64,000 bases of DNA, from assembly GCA_000961765.1 (NCBI GenBank), contig LADT01000053.1, positions 1 through 64,000 of the forward strand, read 5' to 3'. Below, one piece after another: positions 43,453 to 51,500 of this stretch (position 1 is the first letter of the stretch; each line of letters opens with the position of its first letter). The notes under the pieces are model-generated. The model was not told the origin of the DNA and did no database searches. It saw only the letters and a program-made list of their open reading frames with translations. The stretch is from Clostridiaceae bacterium BRH_c20a. Its GTDB lineage: Bacteria > Bacillota > Peptococcia > Peptococcales > BICA1-8. Position numbers and translations under genes: made by a program.

Positions 43453-45066
43453 TTACTCGACTAGAGGCAACTTAATAATAACTCTTGTTTTTTTCCCCTT
43501 CATGACACTTATATTAAACTCAAAATTATCGCCATAATAATACTGTAAACGTTTATATATATTCTTTAATCCAATCCCTTTAAAAGTGGACTTTTGTAGA
43601 GTAGATTCTTCTTTAAATGCATTTACCTGCTCTATAATTTCATCCGATAGTCCACAACCATTATCAATAACTTGGATAACACCAAAACCGTCCTCTAAAA
43701 AAGCATTAATAATGAGCTGGCCTTGATAAGAGATATTAGAAAAACCATGGATTATCGAATTCTCAACTAACACCATTATTGTCATGAAAGGAATTTTAAC
43801 TTTCTCCACCTTATAACTCACTCTGACTTCTACAGTAAACCTTGTGGAAAATCTGTTTTTCTGAATAAATAAGTAGTCATTCACATAATTCATTTCTTCT
43901 TTAATTGATATTAGATTTTCTACCTTACCTAAACTACACCGTAGTAGATTAGCTAAAGCGTGAGTTAGGGAAGCAGCAGTATGAGCACCTTCCATAAAGG
44001 AGGCCTGGGCAATTGTATTTAAGGTGTTAAATAAAAAATGAGGATTCACCTGTGCTTCTAATAATCTAAATTTCGCTTCGTTTAATGTGTTTTCTAATTC
44101 CGCTTTTCTCTGCTTATCTATAGAAAGATTCAACTTATACATATCAATCTGCTTTTCTCGTGCAGCTTGTATTATTACCCGTACTAAAGAAGAGCTGACT
44201 AAAGCAAGTACTTCTGCTACAGAATTAAGATGATGATGGTTGGCAAAACCAAGCTTAAAATATTCTTTTAGCGCGATTTTATGAACTTCTTCAGAAAAAA
44301 ATTTCTTAATTAAATTCTTTTCTTGAGAAGGTAATGTTTTCCTTCCATAACCACAACCCAAATATCCTAACAGTCTACCATTAATCGTTATAGGTGACTG
44401 CACAGAATAAACATTAAATTTACAACAGAAAACACTCAATTTATATTCTGGCGAATTAACACAATTATTTTGATTAATAATACAATTACCTAACTTTTCC
44501 CTAATACAGAGTTTACAAAAAGTCGGGAACTTATCTGATTCATTGAGTAAATTACCTGAAACATCAATCAATGAGACTGATAAACTAGCATTATCTGCAA
44601 GTTTCCCCAAAATCGTATCTAAATTAGTGATTTTAACTAATTCCAATAGTTCAACATCTTCTATAGTAATTGTTTCACCCATATCAGGAATCGTAGGATA
44701 AACAATGCTTAGAAACTGTGCTGGCATATCCGTATTATTGACCATGATATGCTGCTCGCCTGAATAGATAATTCCTAAATTCCCTTTTCTAAGAATAAAA
44801 TGATTATTATTAGACGAATGAATAGTTTCCCCTTCTAGGCCATATAGAATCTCTTCATAACCAGGATGTATATGAGATTTATGTTCAACATTAGGATATA
44901 CAGTTACTATAGAAGAAGACCTACTTAATCTATCAATATTTTTTTTATTTTTTGTATCATTTGATTCAAACTGAAAAAATGATGATTTTCCCCAAGGGAA
45001 ACATTGCTCTTCCTTAATTTTCAGATTAAATGCTTTTTCAACTTTTTTGCGAACGTTTCTATTCAT
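43453..45066 (-). CDS. Cupin-PocR-LytS fused sensor kinase (module B)
   Basis: 537 residues in three parts. The cupin spans about 50-125 (EHKSHIHPGYEEILYGLEGE, with HxH). The PocR-like domain spans about 130-300 with Cys pairs 184/187, 195 and 214/215. The kinase part spans about 315-537 with NPHFLFNT (His343), VLVENSIIHG (432-441), DNGCG (468-472) and GIGLKN (497-502). There is no membrane segment. The cupin plus cysteine-rich PocR-like part suggests a cytoplasmic ligand sensor. It is the intact version of the split module at 40022-41631. Confidence 0.85.
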   Translation of the reverse strand: MNRNVRKKVEKAFNLKIKEEQCFPWGKSSFFQFESNDTKNKKNIDRLSRSSSIVTVYPNVEHKSHIHPGYEEILYGLEGETIHSSNNNHFILRKGNLGIIYSGEQHIMVNNTDMPAQFLSIVYPTIPDMGETITIEDVELLELVKITNLDTILGKLADNASLSVSLIDVSGNLLNESDKFPTFCKLCIREKLGNCIINQNNCVNSPEYKLSVFCCKFNVYSVQSPITINGRLLGYLGCGYGRKTLPSQEKNLIKKFFSEEVHKIALKEYFKLGFANHHHLNSVAEVLALVSSSLVRVIIQAAREKQIDMYKLNLSIDKQRKAELENTLNEAKFRLLEAQVNPHFLFNTLNTIAQASFMEGAHTAASLTHALANLLRCSLGKVENLISIKEEMNYVNDYLFIQKNRFSTRFTVEVRVSYKVEKVKIPFMTIMVLVENSIIHGFSNISYQGQLIINAFLEDGFGVIQVIDNGCGLSDEIIEQVNAFKEESTLQKSTFKGIGLKNIYKRLQYYYGDNFEFNISVMKGKKTRVIIKLPLVE

Positions 45067-45255
45067 AAACCACCTCTACATACTTTTAACAATATGTATT
45101 TGAATAGTTCTTTTAGGACTACCATGTTTCCTCCTAGCTTCTGAATATGAATAAAAATTTTTTACAGAAGAATAACGATATTATCTTAAAAATAATAACG
45201 GACCTTTTCTTATCAATAATTTAATCATGGAATATATGTTCCAATTAATTACAAG

Positions 45256-45295
45256 AAAATGGAAAGTGGTTTTTTTTAGGTTGCTTTTCCATTTT
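45256..45295 (-). terminator. Terminator of the larA-like gene
   Basis: AAAATGGAAA and TTTTCCATTTT are complementary around a loop that includes a T/A tract; the hairpin begins right at the larA-like stop codon. Confidence 0.6.
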
Positions 45296-46570
45296 CTATA
45301 TTAATATTTGATTTCCTGTAATAAATACAAAGTTATCGTTAGTATCAAACTGTATATCTTCCGGTCCTCTAATAATTATTAGATCGTCCCTCTTTCTTAT
45401 TTCTTCTTCAAAGGCTGTTGATAGCTCTAAATATTCTAAATATAGAGTAGTTTTAATATGCACTACTTTCGCCTGTTCAGGAGCAATAAAACCTATTGTC
45501 TTTAGAGCAGCTTCCAGCATCTCTTTATCCGAAGAAAACGCCATAGGCAGTCTGGCCTTTTCGGGACATAAACCGGTAATGGCATTAGTGTACATTGCTT
45601 TTTTATCTAACTTATCTATAATTCTACTGTTACAAAAATCAGCCGCACCAATCCCCAGTGCATTACCATATGTTTCTGGTGTCAGGTCACTAACCACAAT
45701 ACGTTTAATTCTAGGCAGTTCCGGGTCAGGAGAATAAATACTCATCAATCGTCCCACCACATTTGTATCCATACCGGTCCCGCTAATGTTTTTCCCTATT
45801 TGATCTATAATAAGAACATCAATATCATCAAATGGCAGGGCCGCAAACATTTTCTTAGATTGTTTTAACAGTGTTTTTTCACTTTCCTCAAACTGTTCCG
45901 GTAGCATTCCTTTTAGGATTGCAGTTTCATCATGGCCATTTTCCACAATACCCAGCCCACATAAAATGTTGCCTTCCATTAGCATCGTTTGCCCCACGGT
46001 GTAGATAATTCTATCCAAGCCATGTGTAACCGCTGCCTGGTGATAGTATTGGGCCCCTTTATGCTTTCCCAGACCAATAGCCATAATTTTATGCAGCCCG
46101 CTTTCAATATCTCCGTTAAAATCGGTATGTGGTTTCACTCTATTCATTACTAAAACATGGTCAGCTTTTGCTGCATACATGTCCATGTAGACAGTAATAT
46201 TATCTTCTGTTTTACCAATTTCCAAAACTTCCATAGTTGCCTTAACCGGGGCTCCTACTGTTTCCTCTGTCACACCGTAATGGGCTAAAACATCTTTTTG
46301 CCCATTTGCAGTAGCACCTCCATGACTACCCATGGCTGGAACTACAAAAGGGCGAACACCTAGTTCATGTAAATAGGCGACAACCGCTTTAGTAATGACA
46401 TCTATATTTCTAATACCTCTGCTACCTACAGTAATGGCTACACTCTCTCCCGATTTTACTTTTTGATCTATTCGAATACTTAATAGCTGCTTTCTTATCT
46501 CACTCGGTATATCTCCAACACTTAGTTCTGATAGTTTTTGATTAACTTTTATCATTTTTGGAAAGTCCAT
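45296..46570 (-). CDS. LarA-like (DUF2088) protein, lactate racemase superfamily
   Basis: 424 residues, GGGTGAG before the ATG. Superfamily blocks are VGSRGIRNID, VPAMGSHGGATANGQ, NRVKPHTDFNG, KIMAIGLGKHKGAQYYHQA and DQIGKNISGTGMD. The characterised member LarA uses a nickel-pincer cofactor to racemise lactate, and relatives act on other 2-hydroxy acids or sugars acids. I do not see larBCE genes nearby, which would make the cofactor. It lies between the sensor modules and an Nramp-like transporter, with its own terminator at each side. Confidence 0.7.
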   Translation of the reverse strand: MDFPKMIKVNQKLSELSVGDIPSEIRKQLLSIRIDQKVKSGESVAITVGSRGIRNIDVITKAVVAYLHELGVRPFVVPAMGSHGGATANGQKDVLAHYGVTEETVGAPVKATMEVLEIGKTEDNITVYMDMYAAKADHVLVMNRVKPHTDFNGDIESGLHKIMAIGLGKHKGAQYYHQAAVTHGLDRIIYTVGQTMLMEGNILCGLGIVENGHDETAILKGMLPEQFEESEKTLLKQSKKMFAALPFDDIDVLIIDQIGKNISGTGMDTNVVGRLMSIYSPDPELPRIKRIVVSDLTPETYGNALGIGAADFCNSRIIDKLDKKAMYTNAITGLCPEKARLPMAFSSDKEMLEAALKTIGFIAPEQAKVVHIKTTLYLEYLELSTAFEEEIRKRDDLIIIRGPEDIQFDTNDNFVFITGNQILI

Positions 46571-46605
46571 TGGTCTCTCACCCTTCTCCCAAAATTAAAT
46601 TAAAT

Positions 46606-46625
46606 AAGGGGGCAAAAGCCCCCTA
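46606..46625 (-). terminator. Terminator between the Nramp-like and larA-like genes
   Basis: Minus strand: a GGGGGC-TTTT-GCCCCC stem, six perfect G-C pairs, followed by TTATTTAATTT. Confidence 0.75.
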
Positions 46626-46633
46626 TCAATCAC

Positions 46634-48034
46634 CTAACTTAATAATATACTACCCAATACCAAAGCAATAATGCAAATTGCACTCAACCAAAGATAAATG
46701 GTCCCCAAGCCGCCGAAACGCAGCATGTCGCCTTCTTTTTTCATCTTATTTTCCAGTACTAATGCACAAACGGCTGCAATAGGTACAGACAAACTCAATA
46801 CAAAGCTACCAATCATAATTAATTGTGTAGGATTGCCTACTACATAGTACAGTAGCAGCATGGCCATAGGTCCAATTATAGTAAACACACGGCGGATAGT
46901 AAGATGTTGCTTTTGGCTTTCAGCCTTAATTATTTTTGCCTTAATAAGACAATCACCCACCACCCTAGCGATACCCGCAGTGTTAACCATGTAGGTAGTG
47001 AACAGAATACAAATAGCGGCTACCATAAATAATGGCCGAGTCCAAGCACCTACCGTTTGCGTATAGATACTACTGATGGTTTCTATGGCTTCAAATCCGG
47101 CAGGCACCTTTCCTATGACATGTAAAACACCTGCCCCAAGGATATAAAATGCAACAGTTACGATAGATACTAAAACCGCGCCGGCAACCAGGTCAGAACG
47201 CATTACATTAGTCCAACCTTTTGCTCGGTCTGCAAAGCCGGAACTATCATTCGGACCACTCCAAGCAGCATAGCCTTTACCTCTAACCCAATAAGTGTAA
47301 GTTAATACCTCATTCGCCGAGATACCCGTTACCCCGAAGACAGCTAAAGCAACAAACCAGCCCTCCGGCGGAAATGAAAAAGTAAGACCCGAGGCAATGT
47401 CGCTAGCTGTATAAGCATAAGGTGTTGCTTGAATTAAAAAGAATGCGATAACGACTGTAATAAGAGAAAATATACCAACAAGTATTACTGTAATATTTTC
47501 AATATCAGCATAAAGCCCTCTTAATAACAATAAAATCCCAATGACAATTAAAATGAGACCCCAAACATCAGCATTACCAAACCCAAAAAAAGCTTGAACT
47601 GCAATCCCCATTGACGCTACAATTCCCGCCATAACAATTAACAGGGAAATCATCAATAAGCCAGCCCACCATACAGCCCAAGAGACCCCAAAAATACGTC
47701 CCGGAATGTCATCTAAAGCATCCATTAATGTTTTACCGGTAGAAATGGTGTAACGGGCAAACACTTCCTGGATAGCCGCCTTTACAATTATCCCTAAGAT
47801 TAACATCCAAAGCATAACATAGCCAATTTTAGCCCCCATGATAGTGGTAGCAATGAGCTCACCAGAACCTACAGTAGCACCCATAATAACAAAGGAGGGA
47901 CCAAAGTGTTTTACTGTGTCCTTCCACGATTTAGGCGGTTCTTTTGAGTCCTCTACAGTACGCTCCCTAATTTCATAATCTTCACGTAAAGCTTCTGGCA
48001 ATTGTTCCTGGTTAATTTCTGGTCTTATTTCCAT
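46634..48034 (-). CDS. Nramp-like membrane transporter without DPGN motif
   Basis: 466 residues with an N-terminal soluble tail of about 35, then 11-12 helices. Helix 1 reads FVIMGATVGSGELIATTIMG where metal-transporting Nramps have DPGN; the aspartate and asparagine that bind Mn(II) or Fe(II) are absent. Helix 6 and other parts follow the Nramp/APC-like fold (GVTGISANEVLTYTYWVRGK). Annotation pipelines call this branch Nramp family divalent metal transporter, but with these changes the substrate is open. Nearby genes point to organic acid metabolism. Confidence 0.65.
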   Translation of the reverse strand: MEIRPEINQEQLPEALREDYEIRERTVEDSKEPPKSWKDTVKHFGPSFVIMGATVGSGELIATTIMGAKIGYVMLWMLILGIIVKAAIQEVFARYTISTGKTLMDALDDIPGRIFGVSWAVWWAGLLMISLLIVMAGIVASMGIAVQAFFGFGNADVWGLILIVIGILLLLRGLYADIENITVILVGIFSLITVVIAFFLIQATPYAYTASDIASGLTFSFPPEGWFVALAVFGVTGISANEVLTYTYWVRGKGYAAWSGPNDSSGFADRAKGWTNVMRSDLVAGAVLVSIVTVAFYILGAGVLHVIGKVPAGFEAIETISSIYTQTVGAWTRPLFMVAAICILFTTYMVNTAGIARVVGDCLIKAKIIKAESQKQHLTIRRVFTIIGPMAMLLLYYVVGNPTQLIMIGSFVLSLSVPIAAVCALVLENKMKKEGDMLRFGGLGTIYLWLSAICIIALVLGSILLS

Positions 48035-48477
48035 AAATCCAGCTCCTTTTTATAATTTCTTTATTTCTTAATATTCATATCTTTTTACGAATTCACCTCC
48101 TCCTTGTTTAAATTATTTACTTTTTGCAGTAGTATCATAAAGATTAATTGAATTTAGATTATTTATGTTGAATTATAAAATAAATCTGAAAAATCAAAAT
48201 AAAATTTCTATACTAGAATATTCTTAAAATTTCTAACAAAGCCTCCTGATTTTTTTGTCTTTAATTCTAGATTTTTTGTTCAAATGCATTATTCCCTATC
48301 TAACCCAAGCTAAATTCCACAGGTAATTAAAGAACAGCAGTTTTAATCGGTAGTATTACCCTGATATAAAAACCGCTACTTAATTTTTTTCCATATTAGA
48401 ATTCACCATAGACAGGTTTATATGAGATTAACGTCGAATACCAGAAAAAAATATTATATGTACCGGGAGGAGATATA
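48035..48477. other. Intergenic gap, nothing recognised
   Basis: 443 bases, very A/T-rich, between the divergent Nramp-like and old-yellow-enzyme genes. I looked for sigma-54 sites, riboswitches, T-boxes and repeats and saw none; it must hold two promoters, but no clear sigma-A pair stands out. Confidence 0.5.
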
Positions 48478-49533
48478 ATGAGTAAACTCTTTCAACCTAT
48501 CCAGATTGGTAACATGGAGGTAAAAAACCGCTTTGTCCGTTCAGCTACCCACGATTGGTTAGGCAACCCTGACGGCAGCATTTCCCCACAACAAGTGGAA
48601 CTGTATGAAAAGCTGGCAGCCAATGATGTTGGATTAATAATTACCGCTCATGCTTACATAGAGCACCCTCGGGGAAAAGCCAGCCTAAACCAAAATGGGA
48701 TTTACGATGACAATTTTATCTCTGGCTACCAGAAGTTAGCCAAAACTGTTCATAAATATGGTTCAAAGCTGGTTGTCCAGATTTCCCATGCCGGGAGCCT
48801 GACCACTCTGGAATTTACAGAAGGGGAAACCCCTCTTAATTTAAACAATATGACTAATCAGGAAATAGAGAAAATTATTGAAGCTTATGTTCAGGCTGCA
48901 AACAGAGCTAAACTAGCTGGCTGTGATGGAGTACAGCTTCATCTGGCCCACGGATATTTCCTTTCCCGTTTCATATCCCCGGATACCAATAAACGGCAAG
49001 ATCAGTGGGGAGGCTCACGGGAAAACCGGGTTAGAATAGTGGGGGAAATAATTAAAAGAATTCAAGCCCTGGTAGGGGTTGATTTCCCTATTCTAGTCAA
49101 ACTCAATTCCACAGGTGGCTTTGAGGGAACAGGGGCAATCTCCCTGGAGGATGTAGTCTATACTGCCCAAGCTTTAGAGGATTTAGGCGTTTGTGCCATT
49201 GAAGTAAGCGGCGGTGTCGGAGGAGAAAAGAAAAATTCCCTGTCTAGGACCGGAGTTCTATCTCCCGAACAGGAGGCTTATTTCGCAGAAAATGCCCAAG
49301 AGATAAAAAAGGCCGTTAGCATACCAGTTATCCTTGTGGGAGGCTTAAGGTCACGCCTAATTATAGAAAAGATTTTAGATGAAGGTATTGCTAACATGAT
49401 ATCTATGTCCCGACCCTTTGTTCGAGAGCCTGATCTGGTCAGAAAACTTAAGGAAAGTCAAGATAAGGTAACCTGTATTTCCTGCAACAAATGCCGGGTC
49501 TTTACAGGAATTAAGTGTTTTTATAAAGACTAA
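48478..49533 (+). CDS. NADH:flavin oxidoreductase, old yellow enzyme family
   Basis: 351 residues, GGGAGGAG before ATG. The FMN-binding TIM barrel starts LFQPIQIGNMEVKNRFVRSA and continues with QISHAG, GVQLHLAHGYFLSRFISPDT, NRRQDQWGGS-like NKRQDQWGGS, and EVSGG. The C-terminus VTCISCNKCR keeps the start of an iron-sulfur cysteine cluster, as in the 2-enoate reductase branch, but the second NAD(P)-binding domain of that branch is missing. It would reduce alpha,beta-unsaturated carbonyl compounds or similar. The natural substrate is not known. It is followed by a small membrane protein gene 24 bases later. Confidence 0.85.
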   Translation: MSKLFQPIQIGNMEVKNRFVRSATHDWLGNPDGSISPQQVELYEKLAANDVGLIITAHAYIEHPRGKASLNQNGIYDDNFISGYQKLAKTVHKYGSKLVVQISHAGSLTTLEFTEGETPLNLNNMTNQEIEKIIEAYVQAANRAKLAGCDGVQLHLAHGYFLSRFISPDTNKRQDQWGGSRENRVRIVGEIIKRIQALVGVDFPILVKLNSTGGFEGTGAISLEDVVYTAQALEDLGVCAIEVSGGVGGEKKNSLSRTGVLSPEQEAYFAENAQEIKKAVSIPVILVGGLRSRLIIEKILDEGIANMISMSRPFVREPDLVRKLKESQDKVTCISCNKCRVFTGIKCFYKD

Positions 49534-49556
49534 ATATTACGAAAAGAGGCCAAAAG

Positions 49557-49994
49557 ATGGAGAAAATTCATGGGGTATTAATGGCGATTACAATAGGACT
49601 ATGCTTTGGTCTACAGCCCGCAATAAATTCAACCCTTGGCAAAGCCCTGACTCCCAAGGTTGCTGCATTCCACAGCATTCTGGTAACATTCATTATTATA
49701 TTTCTCGTAGTACTATTTTCTAATGAACTACCAATATATAAAAACATCGTAAGTCTTCACCCAGTTTATTGGATGGGCGGAGTCTTAGGCTTTGGTATTG
49801 TTTTTATGGCAATTCTCACAATACCCATTTTAGGCTCTAGTGCATCTATTGCTATTTTTGTCACAGTACAACTAATTGTCGGCTCTATCCTAGACCATTT
49901 TGGATTATTAGGCATAGAACGCTCCCCCATTATTCCTAAACAATTATTGGGTATATTAGTATTAATAATTGGAGTGAAGCTTATTCTTAAATAA
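49557..49994 (+). CDS. YdcZ-like (DUF606) membrane protein
   Basis: 145 residues with four to five hydrophobic segments and the YdcZ/DUF606 pattern GLCFGLQPAINSTLGK near the start and GIERSPIIPKQLLGILV near the end. The family belongs to the drug/metabolite transporter superfamily with one half-unit. It is likely a small exporter or importer subunit; a single gene of this kind may form dimers. It is co-directional with the flavoenzyme and ends before a strong terminator. Confidence 0.75.
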   Translation: MEKIHGVLMAITIGLCFGLQPAINSTLGKALTPKVAAFHSILVTFIIIFLVVLFSNELPIYKNIVSLHPVYWMGGVLGFGIVFMAILTIPILGSSASIAIFVTVQLIVGSILDHFGLLGIERSPIIPKQLLGILVLIIGVKLILK

Positions 49995-50028
49995 ACATAC
50001 TTATTATTCAATATTTAATTACGTTTAT

Positions 50029-50071
50029 AAAAAAGTAGACTCCCAACCTTTTGGTTCGAAGTCTACTTTTC
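50029..50071. terminator. Bidirectional terminator
   Basis: AAAAGTAGACT and AGTCTACTTTT, a perfect 11-bp stem around an 18-base loop with its own small hairpin, placed between the YdcZ-like gene and the gatB fragment, with T tracts on both strands. Confidence 0.8.
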
Positions 50072-50078
50072 TTATTTA

Positions 50079-50280
50079 TTAAAGCTCATTCAGTTTATCC
50101 TTCAACAATTTATTAACCACTCCGGGGTTTGCCTGACCCTTAGTTTCCTTCATTATCTGACCTACTAAAAAACCTATGGATTTTTCCTAACCTCTTCTTT
50201 AAAATTATAAACAAAGTTCTGGGGTCAGCGCAATTACCTCTTCAACTAGGGAACCAATTTGGCCTGCATCAAATGGTTTA
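50079..50280 (-). pseudogene. gatB: gatB C-terminal fragment
   Basis: The minus-strand frame [20 protein letters not shown] followed by [12 protein letters not shown] and a stop is the C-terminal tail of the Asp/Glu-tRNA amidotransferase B subunit. A frameshift earlier separates it from a preceding piece with GSLVEEVIALT and EEVRKNP. The body of gatB is absent. A fossil of a rearrangement that removed gatB from this site. Confidence 0.75.
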
Positions 50281-50290
50281 TTTCCTCAAA

Positions 50291-51295
50291 CTACCTAGTC
50301 TTAAGTAGTTTCAAAACCGATTCTATAGTTTGAGTCAAAGTTCGCGAGAAAACTATATTTCTAAATGGACTATCTAAACCACTACCTTGTCCAGCTATGG
50401 CAAATATGATAGGCGCACCAAGAATAAGTCCAGAATATAAATTCTTATTTTTAAATAACTTGAGAACTGAATAGGTTTGGTCATGATACATTCCTATATA
50501 TGCATTATGTTTCTCTGCCAAAATATCTTTTAGAAAATCATCTCCTGAAAGCGGTCCAGTAACATTAATTCCTAAATTTCTCGCCTCTTTTATTGCTGGT
50601 TCAATTTCTTCAATTTCCTCCCACCCATACGAACCTGTATTTCCAGCATGGGCATTTAAACTTGAAACCGCCAAATTGGGTTTTGGGACTCCTAACTCTT
50701 GAACAGTATCATTTACAATCTTTATTGTTTTCAAAACTACTTCTCTTGTAATTAAATCACATGCAACTCGCATAGGTACATGTAAAGTTATATTACAAAC
50801 CCGTAAGTCACCGTTTAGCAACATTAGAAATACTTGCTGATCAAGTATTTTTGCAACATAAGAGGGATAATCATAAACTTCAACTTCACTCCTAGCCAAA
50901 TTCACTGTTTCATTTAAATAGGGACAACCTATTATAGCATCAATTTTATTAGCCATAACTAGACTGATTGCTTTTTCTGTGCTTTCTAAAAAGGCTTCAC
51001 AGAATATACTAGATTTTATGCCTTTCTTGAATTGTTCTATATTCATATTGGCCAAATCAATAACATTAATAATACGAGATTCAAATTTTGCTTCCCCAAT
51101 ATCAAATATTTTTTTTAACTCATATGAAGATTTTATGACCCCGTTTACATATTTAAGTATATTATAATCACCTATTATAATCGGATTACATACTTCAGCA
51201 ATTTTATTTTCTGCCATTGCACTTAACAATACCTCCGGCCCTACTCCAAAAGCATCGCCCATTGTTATACCAATCATTGGTTTAGCACAAACCAT
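50291..51295 (-). CDS. PdxA-like dehydrogenase, divergent
   Basis: About 334 residues, ATG at 51295 with GAGGTG. PdxA-type blocks are recognisable: PMIGITMGDAFGVGPEV, VSSLNAHAGNTGSYG and GMYHDQTYSVLKL. The later block is unusual: PdxA has HGTAFDIAG, here it reads IFAIAGQGSGLDSP. PdxA oxidises 4-phosphohydroxy-L-threonine; the PdxA2 branch acts on 4-phospho-erythronate or threonate in sugar acid catabolism. The sigma-54 promoter shared with the TRAP operon supports a catabolic role. No DUF1537 kinase gene is present, which PdxA2 normally needs. Confidence 0.7.
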   Translation of the reverse strand: MVCAKPMIGITMGDAFGVGPEVLLSAMAENKIAEVCNPIIIGDYNILKYVNGVIKSSYELKKIFDIGEAKFESRIINVIDLANMNIEQFKKGIKSSIFCEAFLESTEKAISLVMANKIDAIIGCPYLNETVNLARSEVEVYDYPSYVAKILDQQVFLMLLNGDLRVCNITLHVPMRVACDLITREVVLKTIKIVNDTVQELGVPKPNLAVSSLNAHAGNTGSYGWEEIEEIEPAIKEARNLGINVTGPLSGDDFLKDILAEKHNAYIGMYHDQTYSVLKLFKNKNLYSGLILGAPIIFAIAGQGSGLDSPFRNIVFSRTLTQTIESVLKLLKTR

Positions 51296-51319
51296 CAAAT
51301 CACCTCTTCTTATTTACTA

Positions 51320-51337
51320 TTGCAAAAAATATGCCAC
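51320..51337 (-). promoter_or_regulatory. Sigma-54 promoter of the pdxA-like gene
   Basis: TGGCATATTTTTTGCAA has GG and GC 10 bases apart (-24/-12) and fits the TGGCAn(5-7)TTGCa consensus. Predicted start about 51310, 12-15 bases before the AUG leader. The same 17 bases occur at 63354-63370. Confidence 0.85.
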
Positions 51338-51378
51338 CGAAAAATAGGATTGAATGAATCCGGTTTTTCGGTGGCATA
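51330..51378 (-). terminator. Palindrome overlapping the sigma-54 promoter
   Basis: AAATATGCCACCGAAAAA and TTTTTCGGTGGCATATTT enclose a smaller GGATT/AATCC hairpin. On the minus strand it is a terminator-like hairpin followed by ATATTTTTTGC, so the -24 element sits in one arm and the -12 element in the U tract. Confidence 0.65.
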
Positions 51379-51461
51379 TTTAAACTTTTCTCTGTTAAAG
51401 CATATTAATTTAACACCCTTATTTTATCCTATAAAAATTTAAAATTCCCCTTAGAAACAAA

Positions 51462-51500
51462 GTGATGCAATTAGCAACATAAATGGAGCTAATTGCATCA
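51462..51500 (-). terminator. Hairpin at the end of the sigma-54 activator gene
   Basis: GTGATGCAATTAGC and GCTAATTGCATCAC form a perfect 14-bp stem with a 12-base loop, starting in the last codons of the activator and followed by TTTGTTTC. Confidence 0.65.
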
